Assembly (NCBI GenBank): GCA_014529385.2
Contig: CM043958.1
Coordinates: 141,526,234 to 141,590,233 of the forward strand
Source: Adiantum capillus-veneris
Lineage: Eukaryota; Streptophyta; Polypodiopsida; Polypodiales; Pteridaceae
Reading direction: 5' to 3'
DNA length: 64,000 bases
Shown here: positions 30,093 to 43,255 of the stretch, in pieces
Layout: each line of letters starts with the position of its first letter
Position numbering within the stretch: position 1 is the first letter of the stretch
Position numbers and translations under genes: made by a program
The notes under the pieces: generated by a model
Databases searched by the model: none
The model's input: the letters and a program-made list of their open reading frames with translations, nothing else
What the model was told of the DNA's origin: nothing

Positions 30093-31860
30093 AGAGAAGA
30101 GGGTGTGGAAGGACTGGCAACAAATGATCAATGTGATAAAGCGCAATGGGGTGTCTCCACTGGACTTTGCTTGGTTTATGGCAGATGAAGCCCAAGCAAA
30201 TTGGAATGCGGTACGCACAATTTTCAATGGAGGACCGAACAAGGTGATGGAAGGTAGGGAGCGATCTTGCCTTTTCCATTGGGAACAAAGTCTAGGGATC
30301 CACACCACAAAATATGTAGTCAATGCATTTCAAGATGAGCACAAGCAGCTGTGTTGAATGTGGCAGTGCGCGCAAAGCACTGAAGATGCAGAGGCTTAGT
30401 ATCAATTCATTCGATATTGGTGGGAAACAAGAAATGTGGCAGATGGGAATCTAGGCACAATGGAGTGTTGGTTAAGTTGGTGGCATGTGAGGTACCCTCA
30501 GTGGAGGAAGGAAATCCTTGGGGTAAGTATTGATCAATGTTTTGGAATAGGATTTAAGACGTCCATGTAATTAAGCCTTGTATGACGTCAATGGGATACT
30601 ATTCCATCGTTCTACAGTCTCTGGGTGACCATTGCATCAAAGTCATACCTCAAATGAATCTCTCAAAGTCACGTCATGCATCATGGCCAGCAGGTGAAGG
30701 TCAGAAGCAAAAAAAATATTTGTATGATGCAACCATTTTGGACATTGGCAATACACTCCTTCAACAATCCAAACAAATGGCATATACAGAGGGTAAGTAT
30801 ATTAGAAGCAGACCAAGCATAAGCAAGATGAGAGATAAAGAAGCTTCAAGGCAATTCCACACACCTAGTCCATCACAGACTAGCCGTGTTGTGAATGATG
30901 CAGTAGGAGGCACAAGCCTTCCAGATGCCTGAATTTTTTGGAGATAGAGTTACATTGACAAAGCAGAGCAAGAAATTCACCCATATTAAAGGCGTGGAGG
31001 CAAATAGTTCACACAAGCCCGAGTATGTCACTAAGAATGTTTCACGTCAAAGAAAGTCCAAGAAATTGTCGTTTGGTGGAGTAGGGCAGATAACTGCAGT
31101 ACCCCCTATAGAAGAAGACAATGTCGGGGTGATGATTTGGGCCGTAGAGGTTGACATAAATGACACCATATGGGCCATTAGAAGGTGCAAACTGGGGAGT
31201 AGGTTCACTTGCCAAGGAATCATAACAAGAGGAAAGTGCAAGAAAAAGGTGAATGTATGCAGTGAGGGAACAACTAGCCCAAGTTTTTGGGGAAACCGCA
31301 ATTGGGAGGGATGCAACAATGAAACATGGGTATGGTTTTGTAGCGACGATGTGAAGCACTTCTGGAATGTATGTCCACACATTGTGATGCAACCTCCAAG
31401 GCCTCCACTTGAGTGGCTAGTGGCACGGGGCACGTCTCTTAGAGAGTCAGAAATAAAGGCATTGCACCTTGCAGGATTTCATATTGCAACAAAAACTATG
31501 GAAGTGCAAGGGCAGATGTGCAGGAAGGTATAGAATAGGTGTTTCTAAAGAGGCCTCCAAAAGGATAGACAGTGCACTAGAGTTAGAGATGGACATAGCA
31601 CACGTGGAAATGATAAATACAGGCAAACACAAAGTGTTCATTGTGGAAATTCAAAACTCAAAGTTGGGTGGTGATAAACACACGGTCACAATAACTAAGA
31701 ATCCCAATTGTACTTGTAGAGACTTCCAAAGGAGGGTAGGGGAGGGAATGACCTATGTGGCTTGCAAACACTTGTATTACATCTACTTGAGAGTGTTTTG
31801 AATGGACGTAAACCACAACATGTTCATTCATAATCTAGTTTGGGTGACAATGAGGTCAAA
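30093..31860 (+). pseudogene. SWIM-domain transposase remnant (MULE/FAR1-like)
   Basis: The first segment (to 30520) has FAWFMADEAQANWNAVRTIF, CLFHWEQSLGIHTTKYV and a Trp-rich tail (FIRYWWETRNV, WLSWWHVRYPQW), like the end of a MULE-type catalytic region. The second (30625-30780) has HASWPAGEGQ and YDATILDIGNTLLQQSKQMA. A cysteine-rich segment follows (31195-31385: FTCQGIITRGKCKKKVNVC, NWEGCNNETWVWFCSDD). The last (31469-31801) is a SWIM zinc finger, CTCRDFQRRVGEGMTYVACK then HLYYIYL (CxC...CxH). Frames break at 30357 (TGA), near 30920 and near 31500; a GTAAGT donor near 30522 suggests an intron. No terminal repeats were found. Confidence 0.65.
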
Positions 31861-35159
<3,299 letters not shown>

Positions 35160-35659
35160 TTACCAGATGCGAGTACAAATAGTGTGTTGAGATAGTTTTA
35201 TGTTAAGAATAGAGCCAAATCGGAGGTTGTGTTTTGGATGCATTGGTTCTCTTTTATAGTTTTGTAGTAGCTACACTTGGTGTTGTGCTCAATACTATTA
35301 GGCTGTAGCCAATGAATGGTTGTTCAAAAGGGCTTGGGCACCACCTTAATGAGCACTTACTTTGGACTTGGCCACTTCATTATTGTCCAAACTACCCACA
35401 AGTATATGTATTTGCACATGTGCTCATCTATCTATGGAGAATTCAAATATGCTATTTTAAGTGCTTGGTCATCTCTATTAATTTGGGTTCACCAAAATGA
35501 AATAACGTGGAAAGGAGGAGAAACTTCATTTTTTATTAGGAATTTTCCATAGAGTCGCTCAATTATTTGGAAGATTAGTGTTTATGGCCACCAATCGGAG
35601 GAACAAGGATCCAACTATTGAGATGATTGGTGCTAAGATCAAACTTTCTAGGCATTTAA
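35160..35659 (+). repeat. Dispersed repeat X, copy 1, with coding traces
   Basis: About 500 bp is homologous in reverse orientation to 55372-55960. The two copies share the readable string YAILSAWSS-LIWV-QNE and the nucleotide string TTTTGGATGCATTG. CACTA-2 inserted at the right edge (35660). The product is unknown; it may be part of an unrecognised retroelement protein. Confidence 0.65.
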
Positions 35660-36300
35660 CACTACAAGAGGTTATGTGCACTTGGGACGCTTTTAGTGAT
35701 GGAAATACATTGGGTTTTTATACTCCCCGGTGTCGCTAACAACGTCGCTACGGGAATGTCGCTATAACCATCACTATATGCGTTGCTATACGCGTCGCTA
35801 TATAGTGACGCATATAGCGATGCATATAGAGACACATATAGCCATGCATATAGCGACGGTTATAGCAACGGTTACAGTCCTTCTGTAGTGACGCTTATAG
35901 CAACGTAGCAAAGCCTTATATAAAGACGCTTATAGAGACGCCTAGGAGTAAAAGTTTCTGGGTGGCAGGGCAGTGAATGCCCTGCCACCCATCAACCATA
36001 TTGAATGTTTTTAGAATAGAGTAAACCTAAATGAATCCAAGATAAGCCCAGATTGACCTTTGAAAGAAAGTGCAACAAATGTAAAAGAGTAAAGTGAAAT
36101 ACTAACCATGCCGCCGTGAGAACTCAAAATGTCCATCAGAGAGTTTAAGCCATTTCTGTCTGCGTACTTGTGCTCGTACGGTGTCAGGTCACGTCCTCAT
36201 CAACCACTATTCAAAACATACAAAGAATCCATTATGTTAGAATTTAAAAGTACAAATAGACGTAACTACCAAACCTAAAGAGCAATGCAAAAACACTTAC

Positions 36301-37273
36301 AAAATCGGCCTCAAATGATGCCCACCCGCCGCTCCCCAAGTGGTGCGAGCTCCCTGCCTCTACTCGTGCTTTGGCTGCCTCCTTTTCTTGCTTCCACTTG
36401 TCAGGATTCTTGCGTGCTGCTTGCTTTGCATTCTTCCAATCTTCTTTAGCCAGTCAATCTGGTCTGTTCCACCCATGCTTTATCGCTTTTTGTACTTCAA
36501 AATGCTTGTGCTCACAATGTTCGCACATTTGAACCTTCATCAGGTCTTCATTGAAGCACTCATCCTGACTTGATACAGGAAAGTCGTCATGCAACATGCT
36601 GATGCCTCTGTCTTTTAATTCATTTGGCACTTCACTCCAGGTGTTTAGTATGTAGTGTCTAAACACCTGAGAGAAAAGACGGTGCATGCTCATATGAGAT
36701 CACCTTCTTGCCTTCGTCATCCAAGATGATGCCACCACTGATGTCGATCGAGTACGGCAAGCCCTCTCACCTGTGATGCGTGAACGTGGGTGTCTCAGTA
36801 GGGGTCTCTAGCAGCGTCTCAATGGGGGTACGGATGTCAAGTGTCTCCACTAAAGTCTGGGCCCCGAAGCGAGGAGTGTCTACTGGGGTGACTCCCGGAG
36901 GAGTAGCTAGTGGTGTGTAGCCAAGAACGGCCGATAGCCATGCAAAATCTGGCGTAGATGGTGATGCCGTGGCTGGTGTGGGGGCGGGCAAAGAAGGGAA
37001 AGGTAAGGAGCCTCGTTGAACACGAAGCCACATCGAGGCATCAGTGGCGGCATCCCCACAGCAATCGTCGCCGCCACCACTAGAGCGACGGTGCCTAGAG
37101 GAGTGTGAAGATCATCTCGTCAACACCGAAGCTTCGGAGCGTGCTGAATGCTCCAAAATAGAGGGAGACGCTGAAGGAGTGGAATGACATGATGGTGCTC
37201 CAGAGCAGTGATGCTCCTCATACCACCTCCTCTGCTGGGATGACAAAGAAGAAAGAAACTCATCATCATCCAT
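36301..37273 (-). pseudogene. CACTA-2 TNP1-type protein
   Basis: Starts MDDDEFLSSLS and shows the same TPVDTP-like repeats (36767-37033), followed by FRHYILNTWSEVPNELKDRG, EVQKAIKHGWNRPD and KEDWKN. It has a shared TGA after the repeat region, a TGA replacing Trp in the WNRPDW motif, and frame changes near 36700 and 37035-37140. The GTAAGTG donor lies at 36293-36300, as in CACTA-1. Confidence 0.75.
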
Positions 37274-37377
37274 ACGTGCATTAAACACACGAACATTTAA
37301 TCTTAATATTGAATGGAGAAGAAAACATGGACAAGTTATAATCTATACTATAGATAATAGGGAGAAGGATTCCTGTG

Positions 37378-37444
<67 letters not shown>

Positions 37445-37953
37445 CATAAAGAGATTCTCGTGTAGAGAGATTCCTGTGAAGTTCTTGTGAATTTGTCTCC
37501 TGTGTGCATTCTACATATCTTGTAAAAGCTATGTCTTGGACAACATGCCTTTTATATGTAGTTGTGATAAGACACTCTAGTCATAAATTAAATTTTTTTT
37601 ATTTGCCATTGTTTTTTCAATTCCTTGCGACAGATCTTTATCTATCACAAGAAAGAGAGAGAGAGTAGTATGTCTAATCTATTTTGTAAATGCAGGTTTC
37701 TATATTCTTGGGCAGTTGCAGATTCTCAAACTCCATTAGTATGAGTGATCATGGTAGCAATAGTGCTCACCCCAGCAAGGCAGACATGAGAGGGAGGAGA
37801 GGAAAGGAGCATACTTGGAGTGGAAGCAATGACAATTAAACACAATTTAAATTTCTCAAGTATAGCATATAGATAGGAATGGACAAAAAGCCACATGAAT
37901 ACAATATATATTATAAAACGAAGCAAAATTGTTCAAATACAATGTTTATGGCT
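37274..37953. other. Spacer of CACTA-2 with (GA)n
   Basis: Corresponds to the TNP2-TNP1 spacer of CACTA-1 but is about 300 bp longer. A GA run of 62 bp lies at 37380-37441. The 45-bp tandem duplication of CACTA-1 is not present. Confidence 0.6.
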
Positions 37954-38816
37954 TTAAGAGGTCTCTCTCTCATCCTCACATAGCTCAACATAACTCCCTA
38001 TGTCTATATAGAGCTCTCCGTTTAGGCAGATGTTCTCCGTTTCATTTTGTAGATCCTCTGCATGCACCCCATACACAGTAGCAGCTTGATGCTCATTTGG
38101 CACCACCTCAGTGACTTCTGACTGAGCATCTTCTCCGATCTTCTCCATTGATGCTGTTGTGATTGGCATATGGTAGCCCTCATACGTCCGTGCACTACGA
38201 GGGGCTACCTCTATGACGTACCACCAGTTTGATGCAGACTTTGTAGGATGAATTTACTTTGCGTTCTTGGGCTCTTGTCAAAATCCATGGCGCTTTAGGG
38301 AGTTTTATCGATCCATCGGGTGCTGTCTGCGGCCAATATTTCTCCATAAAATCCACATTTCTAAGGTCAACCCTGGCTCCCAAAGTATCTTTCTTGCCGA
38401 TCAGATGGTCCGACAGCAAATTACCCACATTCTTGAATATGTGCATTGGATCGAGCAAGTGATTGATCATGAGTCTAGGCCAATATGGTAACTCGTACCA
38501 TAGAGAGAGTCTCTTCATCACTAGGGGCAAACCGTCATCACACATCTCCTTTTGCTCTAACCATGCTTGTGCAGACATCCTCGGTGGCTCTCTTCCCAAA
38601 AACCATTGCATAACTCATGTTTGGAGGATACGCTTGGTGACCTTCGTAGATTTGCTTCTTCAGTGAGGGTGCCCGACGTGCATTAAGTCTAGGTCCACAT
38701 GTGACACATGCTCTATATCTGCTTGTTTGAAGCCCTGCATGTATACACATGACAATAGATAAGCTTGAGAAAAATCAAGACTTATAGTGTTTGAGTGTGA
38801 GTGTAAATAACCTTCA
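37954..38816 (-). pseudogene. CACTA-2 TNP2 fragment with internal deletion
   Basis: On the minus strand: ACVTCGPRLNARRAPSLKKQ and KQIYEGHQAYPPN (38640-38740), then LSLWYELPYWPRLMINHLLD and PMHIFKNVGNLLSDHLIGKK in one open frame (38260-38611), which is broken in CACTA-1. After AQERKVN the sequence jumps to the DUF4216 end (TKSASNWWYVIEVAP-like, about 38195-38250) and the acidic C-terminus (NGELYIDIGSYVELCEDE), stopping at 37954. Confidence 0.85.
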
Positions 38817-39799
38817 AAGTATAACATGGGAAACATTAATCCCAAATTCTTGGGCGATGTTGCTTCAAGGTAAGAGATCTGCCGCAAGTCATCTACCACA
38901 TAGAATAGAATGTTTTTATCAAAGAAGGTAGCCCTCACCTGCATCCATAGCCACAAGAAAACAATTCGTTAGCACGTGAATGTACGCAGGTGATGCTGGG
39001 CATCCCAGTTGTTATCCATGTCACAATGAAAAAACAAACAGTTCTTCTATAAGTAATTTGTTTTTTTTACAAAACCATAATAAGAATCCTTTTTTAGCCA
39101 ATCTAACCAGGAGAGTGGGAATCCCCTCATAGCTACTATATATTAAGTTTGTTCTAGATTTATTCAATGTCTAACCATAGTTTCAAGAGCTTTAAAAAGA
39201 ATATCAAAACTATATAGGTTTTTAAAGTACCACCCTCAACATATTCTTTAACTAAGTTGGGGAGAATTTACCCCATAGACACAACTCCAAGTTAGCATGA
39301 GTCAAATATTTCTATACTAGCCATTAGATTTTAAAGGGAAAAAAACCCTCTTGAGGAGATAAAGTAGCATCCGTTTTATGTTTGCACATAGTTCGGGCTT
39401 GAATTTTATCCCACTTACAACTCCTAAAAAGGAACTCTGTAGTATATTAGCAAAAGCAAAACCAATCAACATCGGATCGGCATAGTAATGAATACGATTG
39501 ATTGACCAGCCATAGGAAAATGTTTGGATTTTACAAACTACACTAATATCAAAAGTAAAACATACTTTTAGCCATATTAACAACTGAATCGCTTCCAATT
39601 TCATAGTCGACATATTTTTCCCAAAATCCAATACCAAATATCTGTCTTTAAACTCGCTAGTCAAAATAACTACTCACACCAGCCGATTTTCAAAAAAAAA
39701 TATACCCAGCAACTACGGATTTGTTCCTTTTATGATGAAAAAACAAAAATCAGACAGATAAACAATTGCTTTTTTAGTGCAGTCCAACCATGCCATTCT

Positions 39800-41590
39800 C
39801 AGACTACATGCACAACAGGGTAGGTCATAATAATAGGCTAATACTAGCCCAGCATGTACCAGCCAAAAAAACCAGAGACCAGCCACCACTTTTTCCCATA
39901 GTAACCCACATCCCATGTTTTAAGTTCCTAGTATGATCCAATCACAGTAAGACCCACCAGGAAGGTTTACTTCCTAGGGATAGGCAATCAGCCAAAACCA
40001 AAAAAAGGGGCAGAGACCATCATAGGCTCAGTAAAAGGACCATCACATACTAGCAAGTACAAAATATACCATTAGCACTTCATCGAAGTATACACACTTA
40101 GCTGGAGATATTATTTTCATATTCTTCCACACATCCTCATGCAGGAATGCAATCATTCCCCTACGCAATGATACAATGAGAGTAAGTAAAGGTAAGTTTA
40201 GAAATAGACATGCTTAGGATTTTATAAAGTTGGTGACCCAACCCATTAAAAGCAAGATGCCTCAGTAGCCTACGTTACAAACAGTGAGAGGTGATCAACC
40301 GGGCAAATAATATATGCAGGCAAAAAGGCATTCTAGTTTTAAACATCTTACCAAAAACATCCCATTATTCGGATAAGACATGCTCAACAAACCTGAACCA
40401 ATTTTCCCATATCTGGCTGTACCACAAAAACCAACTGGTGAAACCACACTAATAGTCTCGAGATCTGGCAACCCTTAGCAACAGAAAAAGTTCCTTAATT
40501 TCTTCAATTGAACCAGCTAAAACCAACTTCCCAGAATCATAGAGTTATTTTAAATATTATGTCCAACTAATCAGTGCTTAAAACATTACAATTTATCTAA
40601 TTTAAGCACCTTCATTTTAGCCAAACACTCCAGCTTACAGTGTTTTTAAGGCTTCAAGAGAGCCGAATAGATAGTTAACCAGTAGACTTGGAGATGAAGC
40701 CCACATGTACAGTAGGGTAGGTCATAATACCAGGCTTAATAATAGCACAACCAGTACAAGCTAGAAAGACCAAAGACCAAAGACCAACCGACACTTTTTT
40801 CTAGAGTAACCCACATATTAAGTTCCTAGTATGTTCTGATTCATAGTAAGACCAACCGGGAAGGTCTCCTTCCCAGGGATAGGCAATCAACCAAAAACAG
40901 AAAAAGGGCAGAGACATTCACCGGCTTGGTAAAAAGGACCATCACACATAATAGCGAGTACATAATATACCATCAGCATTTCATTCGAAGTCTACACATT
41001 AAGCTGGAGAAACCATTTTTGTATTTTTCCACACATCATCATGCAAGTATGTAATCATTCTCCTCTTGCACTGATACAATGAGAGTGCCTAAAGGGAAGA
41101 TTCAAAATAGCCATGCTTAGGACTTTATAAAGTTGGTGAACCAACCCATTAAAGGCAAGATGCATCCAGCATCCATAAGTTACACGCTGTAAGTGGTAAT
41201 CAACCAGGCAAAAAATGTCTGCAGGCAAAATGCTTTCAAGTTTTAAGCATATTAACAGAAACTTCACATTATTCAGATATGAGATGCTCAAAATACCTCA
41301 GCTAATTTTCCCATAACTAGTTGTACCACAGTAACCAACTGTTACACCACATAATAGTCTCAAGATGTGGCAGCCCTTAGCAACAGAAAAAGTTCCTCAA
41401 TTTCTTCAAGTAAACCAGTTAAACCAACTTCCCAGAACCATATATTATTTGAAAAAATTGTCTAATTAACCAGTGGTTAAAAGATTACAATTTATCTATC
41501 TGAAGCACCTTCATTTTAGCAAAACAGTCCAGCTCATAATGTTTTTAAGGCTTCAAGAGAATCGAATAAATAGTTAACCTGTAGACTTGG
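39800..41590. repeat. Internal 900-bp tandem duplication in repeat A
   Basis: Units of about 39800-40690 and 40700-41590 both run from TAGGTCATAAT to GACTTGGAGATGAAG (40684 and 41584). They are about 80-85% alike by eye, so the internal duplication is older than the A/B duplication. Repeat B has the same pair at about 48225-49110 and 49125-49990. Confidence 0.85.
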
Positions 41591-41650
41591 AGATGAAGAC
41601 GATTCCACCAACACTTTCTCATTATTTTTCGGCATGTTGAAGTCACAACA

Positions 41651-41872
41651 TCAAACGAGATTTGAACGCACAGCAATAGTCACAGAAAACGATGCCAAGT
41701 GAGTAAAGTACTCACCATATGAGGGTTTTATAGATGATGATGCCACTCCATAGCATAAGGGACCCAAATTCGAGCAGGTATTCCCGTCATAGAACTCGAC
41801 CTTAAAGACCCTATTTCCAAGGTTGTCACTCACCACAAGATCCGGATGAGAAAAGCCAGCGTCGAGATCCAT
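41651..41872 (-). other. Possible exon in repeat A
   Basis: Minus strand: MDLDAGFSHPDLVVSDNLGN, RVFKVEFYDGNTCSNLG and a GTGAGT donor-like site after SSSIKPSYG. The equivalent in repeat B has a stop and several replacements, so it is not under constraint now. No family is recognised. Confidence 0.25.
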
Positions 41873-42484
41873 TTGCTACAGCACTCACCTGCAAACGCAC
41901 TCACAGTATGCAGAAGCTAACGTGCGATAGGCATTTACAAGAAAAGCATTGCAGAGGAGTACTCAGATGCCACCTAGTAAAAGTGTCTTATCAGGGTGAA
42001 AAATAGGTAAAGACCCATCTGTGCCCAATGCAAAAAGAAGATTAAAAAATAGTATCAAAAACATATAAGAAAACCTTTTTATGAGCCACACTTATCAATA
42101 CAGCAGTAGATAGCAAGGTTTTTTCGCATGCTTTCACAAGGTCCATTCGCGGTCCATAGAATTACTTAAGAACTATTTCCCCTAGCACTGGATGGACATA
42201 AACAATCAGCCACCCATAAGACCGATATCTCAAATGAGACTATAGTCAGTAAGCTATTCAATTGGGCAAATTACGAGAGTAGACATACGCCAATCACTAA
42301 GAGGTGAGATAATATAAAAGAGATGTCAATTAGTTTGGGTAATTCGTACCCATACCCATTTGGTTCAGGTATCAATGTAGGTCTATGAAAGACTGGCATT
42401 TTTCTTTAAAAAACCGAGTGCACAGTATCTGTCTTGAGTAGCTTTCCAAGAGCTTACAGCCAACAGCTTAATTTGTCATAAGGT

Positions 42485-43024
42485 GTGTCATACATATTAT
42501 ATGTAATGACTTATAATCAAGATCAAGTTTTAGCCATAACCATTGCACATCTTCAGCAGTTAAGTGAGTCTACTAGGAGAACCACACTACGCTGTTATGA
42601 GCGTCATTTATTTCCGCAAGTAGGAACATCTGTTACTCAGACGAAGTGGTGGACATATCAGGACAGAGTGACGCGGGTGACCCTTTGGGGTCGAGAGCAT
42701 TTTAGGAACAATATCCGTCTGGAAATAGTAACTGAAGCCATGGGCATAGGGCCACAATATTATTATGTAGAACATTCAATGAAGCAAGGGTTTTCAGAAC
42801 GGTTATATCTGCTAGCGCAGTTTCTTCCACACCATAAGATTTTTTTGTATCGCAGTTATGGAGAGCCACTCAGAGGATACTTTAATAGCACACCACACAC
42901 CAGGGAGTATGGTGTAGTCTTGGCTAACTGTATCTTACCTTTGGCCGAGCATCCAAACACATGTAATTACTGTGATAGTAGCTGCTTGTGTGATCATGTA
43001 ATGGATGGTTTAATAGAGATGTAG
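42485..43024 (+). CDS. Unknown ORF in repeat A, antisense to the reverse transcriptase, with a CxxC...CxH tail
   Basis: Frame of 179 codons. It reads LRCYERHLFPQVGTSVTQTK, WWTYQDRVTRVTLWGREHF, IRLEIVTEAMGIGPQYYYVE and ends PNTCNYCDSSCLCDHVMDGL, IEM. The C-terminal CxxC...CxCxH could bind zinc. I do not recognise the family, and it is not GIY-YIG, integrase, tyrosine recombinase or RNase H by visible motifs. The copy in repeat B keeps the last 117 codons and carries a 3-bp in-frame deletion in the Cys region. However, nearly all A/B differences inside the frame change amino acids, so there is no sign of recent purifying selection. It lies on the opposite strand to the reverse transcriptase and gag-like ORF. 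Confidence 0.4.
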   Translation: MSYILYVMTYNQDQVLAITIAHLQQLSESTRRTTLRCYERHLFPQVGTSVTQTKWWTYQDRVTRVTLWGREHFRNNIRLEIVTEAMGIGPQYYYVEHSMKQGFSERLYLLAQFLPHHKIFLYRSYGEPLRGYFNSTPHTREYGVVLANCILPLAEHPNTCNYCDSSCLCDHVMDGLIEM

Positions 43025-43135
43025 AGGTGAATAAAGGGACGGGTTTTTTAATTAAAAACCAGGTAGGCTTTTTCTGTCCAATTTAAGTGGTGAAGCATGA
43101 GAAAGGACTCATGTTATTTTGTGTATGTGTGTGTG

Positions 43136-43255
43136 TGCGCGTGCCCACCCATTCCTAAGCACCATATTCTAAGAGGTAGTAGACCCATAGAATATGGGCC
43201 AACTACCTAAAGAAACATTGTTTTTAATTTGAGACATTCAATACTCCAGTTTTAC
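43136..43255. other. Short spacer between repeat A and the reverse transcriptase stop
   Basis: Contains a GCGCGTGCC segment and ATATTCTAAGAGGTAGTAGACCC; no further signal. Confidence 0.4.

Larger units (their letters stand above)
35660..38816 (-). mobile_element. CACTA-2, reversed and internally deleted relative of CACTA-1
   Basis: The left end is CACTACAAGAGGT (35660-35672), followed by a subterminal field of GTCGCTA/TAGCGAC words (35735-35950). Reading leftward on the minus strand it has TNP2 then TNP1, as in CACTA-1. TNP2 has lost about 1.5 kb equivalent to CACTA-1 5943-7437. The N-terminal half of TNP2 and the other terminal repeat are absent: the sequence ends inside the intron equivalent to 5373-5454, where it meets repeat A. 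No second CCTCTTGTAGTG was found to the right. Confidence 0.88.
38817..43135. repeat. Giant direct repeat A (4.3 kb)
   Basis: Colinear with 47246-51525 at an offset of about 8.43 kb. Samples along the length suggest roughly 95% identity with small indels. The left edge (AAAGTATAACATGGG) abuts CACTA-2 and looks truncated, because repeat B and the diverged relative C appear similar for a further 90 bp to the left. The right edge is a GT-rich microsatellite after AAAGGACTCATGT. It contains a 900-bp internal tandem duplication and a plus-strand ORF (42485-43024). Repeats A and B flank a minus-strand gag-like ORF and reverse transcriptase. In Penelope-like elements, partial tandem copies commonly create such pseudo-LTRs, which is my preferred reading. 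Confidence 0.9.

Noticed and set aside
36340-36573. Plus-strand open frame of 77 codons
   Set aside because: It is the antisense shadow of the CACTA-2 TNP1 region; an equivalent shadow exists in CACTA-1 at 8774-9052.
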